Source: Stigmatella ashevillena
Lineage (GTDB): Bacteria; Myxococcota; Myxococcia; Myxococcales; Myxococcaceae
NCBI RefSeq assembly: GCF_028368975.1
Contig: NZ_JAQNDM010000002.1
Span: 6,380,425 to 6,444,424, forward strand
Direction of reading: 5' to 3'
Length of the DNA stretch: 64,000 bases
Position 1 is the first letter of the stretch. Every line of letters begins with the position of its first letter. Positions 40,313-49,221 of the stretch are shown here, in pieces. The position numbers and the translations under genes were made by a program. The notes under the pieces were generated by a model, which saw nothing but the letters and a program-made list of their open reading frames with translations, made no database searches and was not told the origin of the DNA.

Positions 40313-41740
40313 ATGCCCAAAGTGATCCACAGTGTCGGCGCTGCCGTTGCGGCGCTCTTCGTGTCCGTGCCGTCGGTGGCCGCGGCGGCCATCTGTAACA
40401 AGTATTGCGATGGCCGTGACCCCGCGCTGTCGCCGAAGGACCGCCAGCCGGTGACTGCCTCTGTCTTCTCGCGGAGCATCGTTCTGCACTTCGATGACGA
40501 CGACGCCATGGCGTGGGCGTCCATCGAGAACGGCAATCCGGGAGATCAGGTGTGGCTCGACCGGTCCTTCGATGGGGGCCGCACCTGGGGCTCGGGCAGC
40601 AAGCTGGGCGAGGCGACCATCCCCGGTTCGTACCGGAGCTGGCGCACCTCGATGTACAACGTGGACGACTGGGGCACCAACGGCGTAGGGGCCCTGCGCG
40701 CCTGCGGCAAGGCCGGTGACCGGCCCGAGATTGCCTGCACGCAGTGGGCTCGCACCACGTGGAACGCCTGGGATCGGCGCACGGCCGCGGCGACCGCGCT
40801 GATGCAGTTCTACGACAACAACACCGGTCTGTTCAGCACCACCGGCTGGTGGAACTCGGCCAACGCCCTGACCTCGATCATCGACAACATCCGGGTGTCC
40901 GGCATGTCGAGCTACCGCTACGCCATCGCCAACACCTACGACCGCAACCGCTCCGCCCAGGGCGGGAACTTCACCAACGATTACATCGATGACACGGGCT
41001 GGTGGGGGTTGGCGTGGATCGCCGCTTATGACCTGACCCGCGAGACCCGGTACCTGGACACTGCCCGCGCCGACGCCGATTACATGGCGCGGTACTGGGA
41101 CAGCGTGTGCGGCGGCGGGGTCTGGTGGAGCACGGCCAAGACGTACAAGAACGCGATCTCCAACAGCCTCTACCTGCAACTCACCTCTGCGCTGCACAAC
41201 CGCATTCCGGGGGACACCGTCTATCTGCAGCGGGCCCGCGCGACGTGGACGTGGTTCCAGGGCACCGGGATGATCAACTCATCGAATCTGGTGAACGACG
41301 GCGTCAACCTGAGCACCTGCAAGAACAACGGAGATGTCACCTGGTCGTACAACCAGGGAGTCTTGGTGGGCGGGCTCGCCGAGCTGTACCGCGCCACGGG
41401 GGACAGCGCGGTGCTGGCCCGGGCGCGCCAACTCGCGGATGCGTCGACCACCCACTCGGCGCTCAACGTGAACGGAATCCTCCGGGAGCCGTGCGAGAAC
41501 GGCGACTGCGGCGGTGACGGCCCCTCGTTCAAGGGGGCATATGTCCGTGGGCTGGGCGCGCTGAACGCGCTGCTGGCAGATCGTCCCTACAGCGCGTATT
41601 TGCGCCGTCAGGCGGACTCCGCCTACACGAAGAATCGCAACGCCCTGGACGCCTACGGCCTGCATTGGGCTGGAGGCCTGGACCGCACGGATGCGGCCCG
41701 TCAGCACAGCGTCGTCGATCTGATGAACGCCGCGCCCTGA
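40313..41740 (+). CDS. Glycoside hydrolase family 76 (alpha-1,6-mannanase-like)
   Basis: A 475-residue secreted enzyme; ATG 40313 follows GGAGAG, and a GTG at 40286 is less likely. Signal peptide to about residue 26 (VAAAA-IC). The (alpha/alpha)6 toroid has the GH76 hallmark Asp pair in [12 protein letters not shown] (Asp226, Asp227), which serve as nucleophile/acid in the family. There is also [16 protein letters not shown] and the final [14 protein letters not shown]. It probably cleaves alpha-1,6-mannan, for example of fungal or yeast-like walls. An N-terminal extra segment (about 28-140) precedes the barrel and is not assigned. It is divergent from the CARDB gene. Confidence 0.88.
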   Translation: MPKVIHSVGAAVAALFVSVPSVAAAAICNKYCDGRDPALSPKDRQPVTASVFSRSIVLHFDDDDAMAWASIENGNPGDQVWLDRSFDGGRTWGSGSKLGEATIPGSYRSWRTSMYNVDDWGTNGVGALRACGKAGDRPEIACTQWARTTWNAWDRRTAAATALMQFYDNNTGLFSTTGWWNSANALTSIIDNIRVSGMSSYRYAIANTYDRNRSAQGGNFTNDYIDDTGWWGLAWIAAYDLTRETRYLDTARADADYMARYWDSVCGGGVWWSTAKTYKNAISNSLYLQLTSALHNRIPGDTVYLQRARATWTWFQGTGMINSSNLVNDGVNLSTCKNNGDVTWSYNQGVLVGGLAELYRATGDSAVLARARQLADASTTHSALNVNGILREPCENGDCGGDGPSFKGAYVRGLGALNALLADRPYSAYLRRQADSAYTKNRNALDAYGLHWAGGLDRTDAARQHSVVDLMNAAP

Positions 41741-41794
41741 GTCAGGGCGCAGGCCGCCAGAACATGTCCTTCGTGCACTCAGTCGTGCACGAAG
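41732..41794. terminator. Two adjacent hairpins at the GH76/amidase convergent junction
   Basis: GCGCCCTGA (41732-41740) and TCAGGGCGC (41742-41750) flank a single base and overlap the GH76 stop. CTTCGTGCAC (41769-41778) and GTGCACGAAG (41785-41794) form a perfect 10-bp stem with a 6-base loop that includes the amidase stop codon. Each transcript could use its nearer or farther hairpin. Confidence 0.6.
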
Positions 41795-42348
41795 TACGAA
41801 GGCGCGTGCTGCTTGCTGAAGCCGTAGTTGACCCCAACGAAGTCGTAGTTGGTCTTGCCTGCCTGGGCGATGGCCGGCTTGCCGGCCGTCTGGCCTACCA
41901 CTGCGGCGATGTGGCCATGGCCTGAGGGGTTCTGGTAGGCCGCGAAGGCGATTTTCCCTTGGGCCGCGGCCTGCATCGCTTCGGCCGCGGTGGCCTTGTG
42001 GTAGCCACTGCCCGGGGTGTTCAAGTGGTTGAACTGCTGATTGGCGGTCTTGTTTTTCAGCGATGCATCTCCGAGCACGTTCGCGTAATCGGCCGCGAAC
42101 CTGTTGCAGAAGGTGCTCCCATTGGCGGCCTGATAGCGGCCCTTCGGATTGAGCTGCACGACCGCGCTCTTGATCCGCTGGTTCGTCGGACCCGCCTCGA
42201 AGGTGTCCTTCGGCGGTGGTGCCGCCTTCTTGGCGGGCGGTGTCCGGACGGCCTGCCTGTCGGGGGCTGGGCTCTGGACTTGTGATGTCTTGTGACCTTG
42301 CGAGACACCACCCGATGAACCACTCTGCGACGTGCCGCCAATCGCCAT
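41779..42348 (-). CDS. CHAP/NlpC-P60-like cysteine amidase without signal peptide
   Basis: A 189-residue protein. Residues 1-50 are a Gly/Ser/Pro/Lys-rich tail (GGTSQSGSSGGVSQG, PPAKKAAPPPK) rather than a signal peptide. Residues 60-189 have a papain-like pattern: Cys81 in STFCNRFAADYANVLG and His144/His146 in NPSGHGHIAAVVG, spaced as in CHAP or NlpC/P60 peptidoglycan amidases. Several T6SS amidase effectors share this size, a low-complexity N-terminus and lack of a signal. Peptidoglycan cleavage is plausible but inferred from motif spacing alone. The gene is monocistronic. Confidence 0.65.
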   Translation of the reverse strand: MAIGGTSQSGSSGGVSQGHKTSQVQSPAPDRQAVRTPPAKKAAPPPKDTFEAGPTNQRIKSAVVQLNPKGRYQAANGSTFCNRFAADYANVLGDASLKNKTANQQFNHLNTPGSGYHKATAAEAMQAAAQGKIAFAAYQNPSGHGHIAAVVGQTAGKPAIAQAGKTNYDFVGVNYGFSKQHAPSYFVHD

Positions 42349-42533
42349 TGAATTGCTCCGAGAGAATCCCTTGAGGGCTGAGCCCGTTCGAGTACCCTGA
42401 ACACGTCACGGAGAGTGCTCCATTCCCATACGGAGCGGGTGCTCACACGCCTCTTCGCGGCCTCGTCTGGCTTGCGCTACCGTTCCGGTATTCGCTACGA
42501 GGCTTTCTCATACCGTTCCTTGGGGAGGAATTC

Positions 42534-42956
42534 TTGAACCGTACCCGCTCTCTGCTCCTGCTCGCCGCGGCCTTGTGCGGATGTGGCACGCGCATCGCGT
42601 ACATTCCCACCAATGCCCCTCCGCGCGCGATGCAAGCACACAGCCCGGACTCGGTGCAGATCTTCACCACCCAACAACCAGAGCGCCCTTACGTAGAGGT
42701 GGGCCTCATCGAGGCTCAGCAGGAGAGCCATAGCGTCGACACGGAGGAAACGGTCTTCACGCGGCTGCGAGAGGAGGCTGCTCACCGGGGCTGCGATGGG
42801 CTCGTGTTGCTCGGCAGCAATGACAGCGTGCAGATCATCGGCTCAGGCAGTCAGTTCGGTGGCAACACGTCTGGCCGGACCCTCAAGGGCTACCGCGGCA
42901 CGTGCATCGTGTGGAAGGAGGACGGCAAGAGCGAGTCCTCCAACGGTTCCAACTGA
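42534..42956 (+). CDS. Small envelope lipoprotein
   Basis: A 140-residue lipoprotein starting with TTG 42534, supported by GGGGAGGA six bases upstream. The signal ends LAAALCGCGT. The mature domain contains VQIFTTQQPERPYVEVGLIEA (quoted as VQIFTTQQPERPY, VEVGLIEA) and LREEAAHRGCDGLVLLG, a pattern found in small YbjQ/DUF4156-like envelope lipoproteins. Exact function unknown. It lies between the amidase gene (divergent) and ureG (convergent, 15 bp). Confidence 0.78.
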   Translation: MNRTRSLLLLAAALCGCGTRIAYIPTNAPPRAMQAHSPDSVQIFTTQQPERPYVEVGLIEAQQESHSVDTEETVFTRLREEAAHRGCDGLVLLGSNDSVQIIGSGSQFGGNTSGRTLKGYRGTCIVWKEDGKSESSNGSN

Positions 42957-42971
42957 CGCGGTCTCGCCCGT

Positions 42972-43697
42972 TCAGGCCGAGCCCGTCGCCTTGCGCCACG
43001 ATCCGAGGATGTGGTCGATGACCTCTTGCAGCCCCACGCCTTTCGTCACCTGGGTGAAGACGAAGGGCCCGTCACCGCGCATCTTCCGCGCGTCGCGGTC
43101 CATCACCGACAGGTCCGCGCCCACGTGCGGCGCCAGGTCGGTCTTGTTGATGATCAGCAGGTCCGACTGGGTGATGCCCGGTCCACCCTTGCGGGGCACC
43201 TTGTCGCCGCCCGCCACGTCGATGACGTAGATGGTGTAGTCCGCCAGCTCGCGGCTGTACTGCGCCGCCAGGTTGTCGCCGCCGCTCTCCACGATGAGCA
43301 GTTGCGGCTTGAGCTCCTCCATCAGCTCCTCGAGCGCCAGCAGGTTGTGGCTGATGTCCTCGCGGATGGCCGCGTGGGGGCAGCCCCCCGTCTCCACCGC
43401 CTTGATGCGCTCGGGAGACAGCGCCTTGTTGCGGACCAGGAACTCGGCGTCCTCCTTGGTGAAGATGTCATTGGTCACCACGCCCAGCCGGTAGCCATCC
43501 CTCAGCGCCCGGCACAGCGCCAGCACCAGCGCCGTCTTCCCACTGCCCACCGGTCCTCCAATCCCGATGGTGAAGGAGCGCGAGGCGAAGTCGCGGAGCT
43601 GGCTCGGCTCGCGCTCGTGGAAGTGGCCCGGGTGGTCCATCTCCTCGTGGGTGTGGTCGTGATCGTCATGGCCGTGGCCGCGGTGGTCGTCGTGCAT
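42972..43697 (-). CDS. ureG: Urease accessory GTPase UreG with His-rich N-terminus
   Basis: UreG hydrolyses GTP to deliver nickel to urease. The 241-residue protein has P-loop GPVGSGKT (48-55), the CPH metal motif in [11 protein letters not shown], the ESGGDNL segment and NKTDL base-recognition motif, as in all UreG. Its first 28 residues include ten His ([17 protein letters not shown], then HPGHFHE), a nickel-binding extension. No ureE is present, so this tail may replace UreE's nickel storage. It is the last gene of the cluster, 8 bp after ureF. Confidence 0.97.
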   Translation of the reverse strand: MHDDHRGHGHDDHDHTHEEMDHPGHFHEREPSQLRDFASRSFTIGIGGPVGSGKTALVLALCRALRDGYRLGVVTNDIFTKEDAEFLVRNKALSPERIKAVETGGCPHAAIREDISHNLLALEELMEELKPQLLIVESGGDNLAAQYSRELADYTIYVIDVAGGDKVPRKGGPGITQSDLLIINKTDLAPHVGADLSVMDRDARKMRGDGPFVFTQVTKGVGLQEVIDHILGSWRKATGSA

Positions 43698-43705
43698 GGT
43701 TCACC

Positions 43706-44368
43706 TCAAGAAAGAAAGAGCCGTGAGTAGAGTCGATCGTGTGTGGCGCTGATCAGATCCATCAGCGGCGAGGTCTGGCTCAGCGCCTCGACGCCCAGCT
43801 CGGAACAGGCCGCGAAGACTTCATCCAACAAAGGGGCGCACTGGTGCTGGATCTGGTGGGACTCGTGCGTGCCCACCATGCCCATCCGGACCGCCGCGGA
43901 GAGCGCGCCGCGCAGGGTCAGCGACAGAAAGAGCTGCTGGGCATCGAGCCGCTCGACCTCCAAGGCACGCAGCACCGCGCCGAAGAGGGGGGCATGGTGA
44001 GAGCGCAGCCCCGCTTTCCGGGCGGTGTGCTGCACGGGGCCCACGGGCCCGGGGAAGATGCGCGCGCACGTGCCCAGGAACGCCCGCCCCTGGGTGCGGC
44101 TTGCCCGGTTGGCCACGTGGTTGGTGAGGAACGCCTCCATTCGGGCGTCCAACACAGGCAGCGAGGAGGGCTCGCGGTGCGCGGCGCCCAGGACGGGCAG
44201 GGCGCCATGCCCCGTCTGCCAGAGCAGCTCCCGCGCGAAGCGCTCCAGCCCCTCGCGGCCGCGCACCTCGCCTTGCTGCAGCGCTGCCTCCAGCCCCCCC
44301 GAGTGCGCGAAGCCCCCGGTGGGAAAGCCCGAGTCCGCCAGTTGTAGCACCCTCCAGGGGACGCCCAT
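43706..44368 (-). CDS. ureF: Urease accessory protein UreF
   Basis: UreF is the all-helical chaperone that bridges UreD-urease to UreG and gates GTP hydrolysis. The 220-residue product starts at ATG 44368 (the frame is open further upstream but overlaps ureC) with MGVPWRVLQLADSGFPTGGF, the conserved UreF start, and SGGLEAAL, later QTSPLMDLISATHDRLYSRLF at the C-terminus. It lies 10 bp after ureC. Confidence 0.95.
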   Translation of the reverse strand: MGVPWRVLQLADSGFPTGGFAHSGGLEAALQQGEVRGREGLERFARELLWQTGHGALPVLGAAHREPSSLPVLDARMEAFLTNHVANRASRTQGRAFLGTCARIFPGPVGPVQHTARKAGLRSHHAPLFGAVLRALEVERLDAQQLFLSLTLRGALSAAVRMGMVGTHESHQIQHQCAPLLDEVFAACSELGVEALSQTSPLMDLISATHDRLYSRLFLS

Positions 44369-44378
44369 GGCCCGTGCC

Positions 44379-46094
44379 TCAGAACAGCGAATAGAGCTGG
44401 GCGAGGGGCACGCGCGTCGCGGGCTCCACCATGAGCAGCTTCTTGTCCATGTAGACCTTGAACTCATCCGAGACAACGCTCAGGTTGGGCAGCGCGTCGT
44501 TGAGCTTCATGTCCACCTTGCCGATCTTCCGGCACTTCTGCACCGCGGAGAGGCGCTTGGTCAGGCCCAGCTCCCGCACGAGTCCTCCTGCCGCCAGGGA
44601 GCGCGCCGAGACGAAGGCGATGCTCGTGGCCCCCCGCGCCCGTCCCAGAGTGCCGAACATCGGCCGCATGAAGGAGGGCTGGGGCGTGGGAATGGCCGCC
44701 CCCGGATCTCCCATCTGGGACCAGGCGACGATGCCGCCCTTGACCACCAGCTCTGGGCGCATGCCGAAGAAGGCCGGCTTCCACAGCACCAGGTCCGCCA
44801 GCTTGCCCTTCTCCACCGAGCCAATCTCATGCGACATGCCGTGGGCGATGGCTGGGTTGATGGTGTACTTGGCCACGTAGCGGCGGATCCGGAAGTTGTC
44901 GTTGTCGGCCGTCTCCTCGGGCAACCGTCCGCGCTGCTCCCGCATCTTGTGCGCTGTCTGCCAGGTGCGGTTGATGACCTCGCCCACCCGGCCCATGGCC
45001 TGGCTGTCCGAGGAGATCATGCTGATGGCGCCCATGTCGTTCAGCACGTCCTCCGCGGCGATCGTCCCGCCCCGGATGCGGCTGTTGGCGAAGGCCAGGT
45101 CCTCGGGGATGTCCTTCTTCAGGTGGTGACACACCATGAGCATGTCCAGGTGCTCGGCCAGCGTGTTCACCGTGTAGGGGCGCGTCGGGTTCGTCGAGCT
45201 GGGCACGACATTGGGCACGCCGCACACCCGGATGATGTCTGGCGCGTGACCGCCGCCGGCTCCTTCCGAGTGGTAGGTGTGGATGGTGCGGCCCTTGAAG
45301 GCGGCGATGGAGTCATCCACGGAGCCGCCCTCGTTCAGCGTGTCCGTGTGAATGGTGACCTGGACGTCCTCTTCCTCGGCCACGCTCAGGCAGGTGTCGA
45401 TGGCGGCCGGGGAGGTTCCCCAGTCCTCGTGCAGCTTCAGGCCCACCGCTCCCGCGGCGATCTGCTCCAACAGGCCGGCGGGCATGGAGGTGTTGCCCTT
45501 GCCCGTGAGGCCGATGTTGAGCGCCAACGAGTCCGTGGCTTCGAGCATCCGGTGGATGTTCCATGCGCCGGGCGTGCAGGTGGTGGCCTTGGTCCCCGTG
45601 GCCGGCCCCGTGCCGCCGCCCACCCAGGTCGTGACGCCGCTGGCGAGCGCCTCGTCCGCCTGCTGCGGGCAGATGAGGTGGATGTGCGTGTCGATGCCGC
45701 CCGCCGTGACGATGAGCCCCTCGGCGGAGATGACCTCGGTGGTGACGCCCACCACCATGCCGGGGGTCACCGACATGATGTCCGGGTTGCCCGCCTTGCC
45801 GATGCCGACGATGCGCCCTGCCTTGATGCCGATGTCCGCCTTGTAGACGCCGGTCCAATCAATGATGAGCGCGCTGGTGACGACGCAGTCCAGGGCGTCC
45901 GCGTCGCCCACACCGGCGTTCTGACCCATGCCTTCGCGCAGCACCTTGCCGCCGCCGAAGATGCACTCGTCGCCATAGACGGTGTGGTCCTTCTCCACCT
46001 GGGCCAGCAGTCCGGTGTCTCCCAGCCGGACGCGATCGCCCGTGGTGGGGCCATACAATGCACCGTAATCCGCACGAGGGATGGACTTGCTCAT
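44379..46094 (-). CDS. ureC: Urease alpha subunit UreC
   Basis: Catalytic subunit of urease, hydrolysing urea to ammonia and carbamate with two nickel ions. The 571-residue protein has the complete active site: His137/His139 (DTHIHL), carbamylated Lys220 (GLKLHEDWG), His249 and His275 (VTIHTD, HTYHSEG), flap Cys322 (VCHHLK) and Asp363 (SSDSQAMGR). Length and spacing match typical bacterial UreC. Its ATG overlaps the ureAB stop by 4 bp. Highly conserved, so confidence is near certain. Confidence 0.98.
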   Translation of the reverse strand: MSKSIPRADYGALYGPTTGDRVRLGDTGLLAQVEKDHTVYGDECIFGGGKVLREGMGQNAGVGDADALDCVVTSALIIDWTGVYKADIGIKAGRIVGIGKAGNPDIMSVTPGMVVGVTTEVISAEGLIVTAGGIDTHIHLICPQQADEALASGVTTWVGGGTGPATGTKATTCTPGAWNIHRMLEATDSLALNIGLTGKGNTSMPAGLLEQIAAGAVGLKLHEDWGTSPAAIDTCLSVAEEEDVQVTIHTDTLNEGGSVDDSIAAFKGRTIHTYHSEGAGGGHAPDIIRVCGVPNVVPSSTNPTRPYTVNTLAEHLDMLMVCHHLKKDIPEDLAFANSRIRGGTIAAEDVLNDMGAISMISSDSQAMGRVGEVINRTWQTAHKMREQRGRLPEETADNDNFRIRRYVAKYTINPAIAHGMSHEIGSVEKGKLADLVLWKPAFFGMRPELVVKGGIVAWSQMGDPGAAIPTPQPSFMRPMFGTLGRARGATSIAFVSARSLAAGGLVRELGLTKRLSAVQKCRKIGKVDMKLNDALPNLSVVSDEFKVYMDKKLLMVEPATRVPLAQLYSLF

Positions 46095-46864
46095 GTTTCC
46101 TCCTGGTGCCCAAACCCGCGGGCGACGACCTGCTCCATGGCGCGCTGCTGGTTCTCCGGTGTCACAGGCCCTGAGGCCAGGCCATTGCCGCCGCGAATGA
46201 CCTGAGCGCCGGCAATGGGCACCAACGAGACCGTCTTCTCCTGATCTTTCTCGAAGCGCTCCGCCGTGCCCGCCTTGATGTTCAGCCGCCGCCCATAGGC
46301 CCGGGCCCGGTCGAAGACGAGGTCCTTGTTCGTCTCGACGAAGTGGTAATGGCTGCCCACCTGGATGGGGCGATCGCCCCGGTTGACCACTTTCAGGCTG
46401 ATGGCGTCCCGGCCCTCATTGATCACGATGGGCTCGGACTGGAAGAGCACCTGGCCCGGCGCCAACCGCGCCTCTTTCGTGGAGCGCTCCTGCGGCCAGC
46501 GCAGCGGCAGCACCGGCAGGAAGCTGCCATAGAGGGCCAACGACATGTCCCCCTGCTCGAGCTCGATGGGGTGCTGCACCGCCACCAGCTTCGTGCCATC
46601 CGGGAAGGTTCCCTCGACCAGGACCTCCGAGACCATCTCCGGCACGCCCTCCATCACCTGCGCGCGCCCCAGCAGCTTGCGGCCCAGGTCCATCAGCTCG
46701 GGCACGCTCATCTGGCCATCGCGGATGAATTCGAGCAATTGCGTGGCGATGAGCGCCACCGCCTCGGGGTAGTTGAGTTGCAGGCCCCGCGCCAGACGTT
46801 TCTGAGCCAGGAATCCCGCTTGGTGCAACATCAGCTTCTCGATGTCACGCGGCGACAGGTGCAT
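46091..46864 (-). CDS. ureAB: Fused urease gamma-beta subunit UreAB
   Basis: A 257-residue fusion. Residues 1-100 are the gamma subunit ([40 protein letters not shown], and [17 protein letters not shown]), residues about 107-235 the beta subunit ([55 protein letters not shown]). ATG 46864 has GGAGGA just upstream. In many bacteria ureA and ureB are separate; fusion also occurs in Helicobacter and elsewhere. It is coupled to ureC by 4 bp. The upstream ureD is 96 bp away. Confidence 0.96.
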   Translation of the reverse strand: MHLSPRDIEKLMLHQAGFLAQKRLARGLQLNYPEAVALIATQLLEFIRDGQMSVPELMDLGRKLLGRAQVMEGVPEMVSEVLVEGTFPDGTKLVAVQHPIELEQGDMSLALYGSFLPVLPLRWPQERSTKEARLAPGQVLFQSEPIVINEGRDAISLKVVNRGDRPIQVGSHYHFVETNKDLVFDRARAYGRRLNIKAGTAERFEKDQEKTVSLVPIAGAQVIRGGNGLASGPVTPENQQRAMEQVVARGFGHQEET

Positions 46865-46960
46865 GGTCCTCCTCCAAGTCACACCCTGCTGGCGGGAACT
46901 CCCCATCCAGGGCGCAGCGACACTCTACTGTTTTCGACACGCCGTGTTACGTGGATTTGG

Positions 46961-47794
46961 TCAGCTGCCGTGGGACCAGGGGTCATCGCCCAGCAGGGCG
47001 GGCAGAAAAGACAGCCAGTCCGTGGCCGTGTGCATCAGCAGCTCGGGTGAAGTGGCGGCCGCCCGGAGGACCAGCCCATCGCTTCCGATGGGACTGGCGG
47101 AGCAGACGAGTGGGGCGCCCGGAGTGAGGGGCAGGGTGCCCACGCGCCCGGCGAGCGCTTCGCGGGCCGCGGTGGACGCAGGCCCTACCAGGAGCACGGT
47201 TCCCAGCGCGTCGAACCGGCCCAGCCGCTCGGGGAGTGGCCCCTGGGCGGGATCCAGCAGCCACCGCTCGTCGAACACCGCGCGGCCCTCCCGGTAGACG
47301 CTGAGCGAAGAGGAGAAGTGGGAGAAGTCCCAGCGCTCGCCGGTGGCGCGGCGGCCGGTGGTGACGAGGTCCATCAGGATGAGGGAGGCCTCGGGGGCCA
47401 GATGGATGTCCTGGCGTTGCTCGAACCGGGCGCCCGCGTAGCACGTGGTGGGATCTGGAACCAAGATGAGCAAGGCCCCCTTCTCCACCCGGGCGGACAA
47501 CACACTCCGGCAGCCTTGGGGCGAGCGGTAGATGCGGGTATTGCCCCGGCTGGACAGGAGGGCGGTGGCGCCCGGGGCCACGCGCATCTCCAGGGAGAGT
47601 TGGTCCCCATCCACCAGGCCGTCGCCGAACAGGCTGGTGTAGACCCAGGCGGCATGCCCGTGGTTGCGCGGTGTCAGCAGCCGCATCGGACTGTGGGCGA
47701 GGGCCGTGCTCACCACCGTGCGGGGTCCCACCTTCTCGAAGGCAAGCCGTGCCGCTCCATCGTGTCTGCTGCGAGCGGGCTGACGCTGAATCAT
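46961..47794 (-). CDS. ureD: Urease accessory protein UreD
   Basis: UreD (UreH) is the scaffold that first binds apo-urease and carries the nickel channel. The 277-residue product has LLTPRNHGHAAWVYTS, the GDGLVDGDQLSLEMRV pattern and YAGARFEQRQDIHL, all typical. It opens the cluster; the 213-bp upstream gap holds its promoter, shared divergently with the lipoprotein gene at 48008. Two tandem CCTTGCGA repeats in that gap could be a regulator site. Confidence 0.93.
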   Translation of the reverse strand: MIQRQPARSRHDGAARLAFEKVGPRTVVSTALAHSPMRLLTPRNHGHAAWVYTSLFGDGLVDGDQLSLEMRVAPGATALLSSRGNTRIYRSPQGCRSVLSARVEKGALLILVPDPTTCYAGARFEQRQDIHLAPEASLILMDLVTTGRRATGERWDFSHFSSSLSVYREGRAVFDERWLLDPAQGPLPERLGRFDALGTVLLVGPASTAAREALAGRVGTLPLTPGAPLVCSASPIGSDGLVLRAAATSPELLMHTATDWLSFLPALLGDDPWSHGS

Positions 47795-47875
47795 GCGCTA
47801 CGAGCCTGCCGTAAGCGTGACGGAGATGCCACGAATACGAGGGGCGGCGCGCCGGAGTTCAGCTTCCCAGGAGTG

Positions 47876-47891
47876 CCTTGCGACCTTGCGA
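47876..47891. promoter_or_regulatory. Tandem CCTTGCGA repeat in the ureD/lipoprotein divergent gap
   Basis: CCTTGCGA occurs twice without spacing (47876-47883 and 47884-47891), 80 bp upstream of ureD. Direct 8-bp repeats of this kind may bind a regulator. Weak support. Confidence 0.25.
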
Positions 47892-48007
47892 AAATGCTCG
47901 CACCATTTTCAGAGAAAATCAGTATTGGGCGTATTTCAAGGGTTGATTGATTGACTTGTTTTGATGTGTCATCTTGGTACACGGACCGTCAACAAGGAAT
48001 GTCCTCC

Positions 48008-48892
48008 ATGGCGAAGATGCACGTGAGAAGCCCTTTGGCCCGCCCTCTTCTGACAACGGTGTGTCTCGGCCTGAGCGTGGCGGGATGTGGTGATCAGGCA
48101 GCTTCCCCCTCGGAAGGCGGGATTGAGGGCCAGGAGACGACGCTGGCGGAGATTGACGTGGGCTATGGGACCGTCCGGTTCCAACAGCTCACCGCGCCGG
48201 ATGGCTCCTATGTCTTGGGAATCAGCGAGGTGGCTTCGGCCACCTTGGCGCAGACCCCGGTGGATCTCCTCCTCGGCCAGGACGGCCTGACCGCGCTGGA
48301 GGCTTTCAAGGCCATTGCTCCGGACCGGGCCGTCCCCGAAATCCTGTCCGAGACGCACGCGGCCCAGGCCGCGGCGCTTGGGCGGCAGGACGCCACGGTG
48401 CGTGAGGCGGCCTTCGACCGAAATCCACGGACCGCGATGGGTGTCCCTGTCTCGATTTGCGAGAGCCATGTCTATGCGGCCCCCGGTTCCCTCTATTATT
48501 GGACCTCTCTGCTCGGGTTCACGAATGTGTCCGGTGAGTACTGGCTCAACGTGGGGACGGTGATCGGTGATTGGTCATACGCGACGAAATCGAACGTCAC
48601 CATGGGGGTTTGCAACGACTCGGACGTTGCCATTTCCGCGAGGTATGCCTACGACAACCCGCTGGACCCGTACCCGTGGATCTACGCGTCGACCCTCACC
48701 ATCCATCCGAATGATGCGATCCGGTACTGGAATTTCTCGCAGGCCAGCAACTACCCCTGCTCTGCTCCGGCGGGGTGTTCCGCGGCAGCCACCCACTACG
48801 GCGTGTGGGGCAAGTCACCGATTGGAAAGGCCATTCACCTTCGGACGGCTGTGAGAAAGCTTTCCATCATCTCGACGCCGTTCCCGTTGTGA
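48008..48892 (+). CDS. Exported lipoprotein of unknown function
   Basis: A 294-residue product. ATG 48008 has AAGGA nine bases upstream; two earlier ATG codons are less well placed. The signal ends GLSVAGC (lipobox). The N-terminal part has a DIGYGTVRF-like strand and a helix-rich region (LLLGQDGLTALEAFKAI). The C-terminal half (from about 160) is beta-rich with paired Cys (ICESHVYA, GVCNDSDVAI, YPCSAPAGC), suggesting a disulfide-stabilised beta-sandwich. No family is recognised. It overlaps the 3' end of the convergent small gene by 26 bp. Possibly a secreted surface or predation protein. Confidence 0.8.
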   Translation: MAKMHVRSPLARPLLTTVCLGLSVAGCGDQAASPSEGGIEGQETTLAEIDVGYGTVRFQQLTAPDGSYVLGISEVASATLAQTPVDLLLGQDGLTALEAFKAIAPDRAVPEILSETHAAQAAALGRQDATVREAAFDRNPRTAMGVPVSICESHVYAAPGSLYYWTSLLGFTNVSGEYWLNVGTVIGDWSYATKSNVTMGVCNDSDVAISARYAYDNPLDPYPWIYASTLTIHPNDAIRYWNFSQASNYPCSAPAGCSAAATHYGVWGKSPIGKAIHLRTAVRKLSIISTPFPL

Positions 48893-49142
48893 GGGCCTGT
48901 GGGCTCGGGTGCAGCGGGCGCCGGAGCAGCCATATAAAAAAGGCGACGCTGCCGAGACAGAGTATCAGCAGCGTCGTCTGCTCAAGGAGACTGATCGGCA
49001 CCAGATGGCTGTCCTGGGGTGCCGCCGCGTTGGAGGCGCGGTAGAGCGTGGGAAGAGCCCTCGTGGAGGCGATCCCGAACAGCAGGATTCCTGCCAAGGC
49101 AATGCCTCGAATGATGAGTGTCGTGGAATCGATCTTCTTCAT
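48867..49142 (-). CDS. Small two-helix membrane protein
   Basis: A 91-residue frame starting with MKKIDSTTLIIRGIALAG. Two hydrophobic stretches (IIRGIALAGILLFGIAS and LLEQTTLLILCLGSVAFF) flank a polar loop with ASNAAAPQDSHLVP. The ribosome site is weak and there is no known family. The residue composition is typical of real small membrane proteins. It overlaps the 3' end of the opposite gene by 26 bp. Confidence 0.5.
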   Translation of the reverse strand: MKKIDSTTLIIRGIALAGILLFGIASTRALPTLYRASNAAAPQDSHLVPISLLEQTTLLILCLGSVAFFIWLLRRPLHPSPQALTTGTASR

Positions 49143-49221
49143 GCGTCCAGTTCGCGGGTGGTGACGAGGAGGTTTGGCCGCGTCACACGCTTCCTTGGAC
49201 GCATCTTACTCTCTGCGCTGC

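Noticed and set aside
44025..46205. 726-codon plus-strand open frame opposite ureF, ureC and ureAB
   Set aside because: Antisense to the urease genes whose active-site residues are all conserved on the minus strand.
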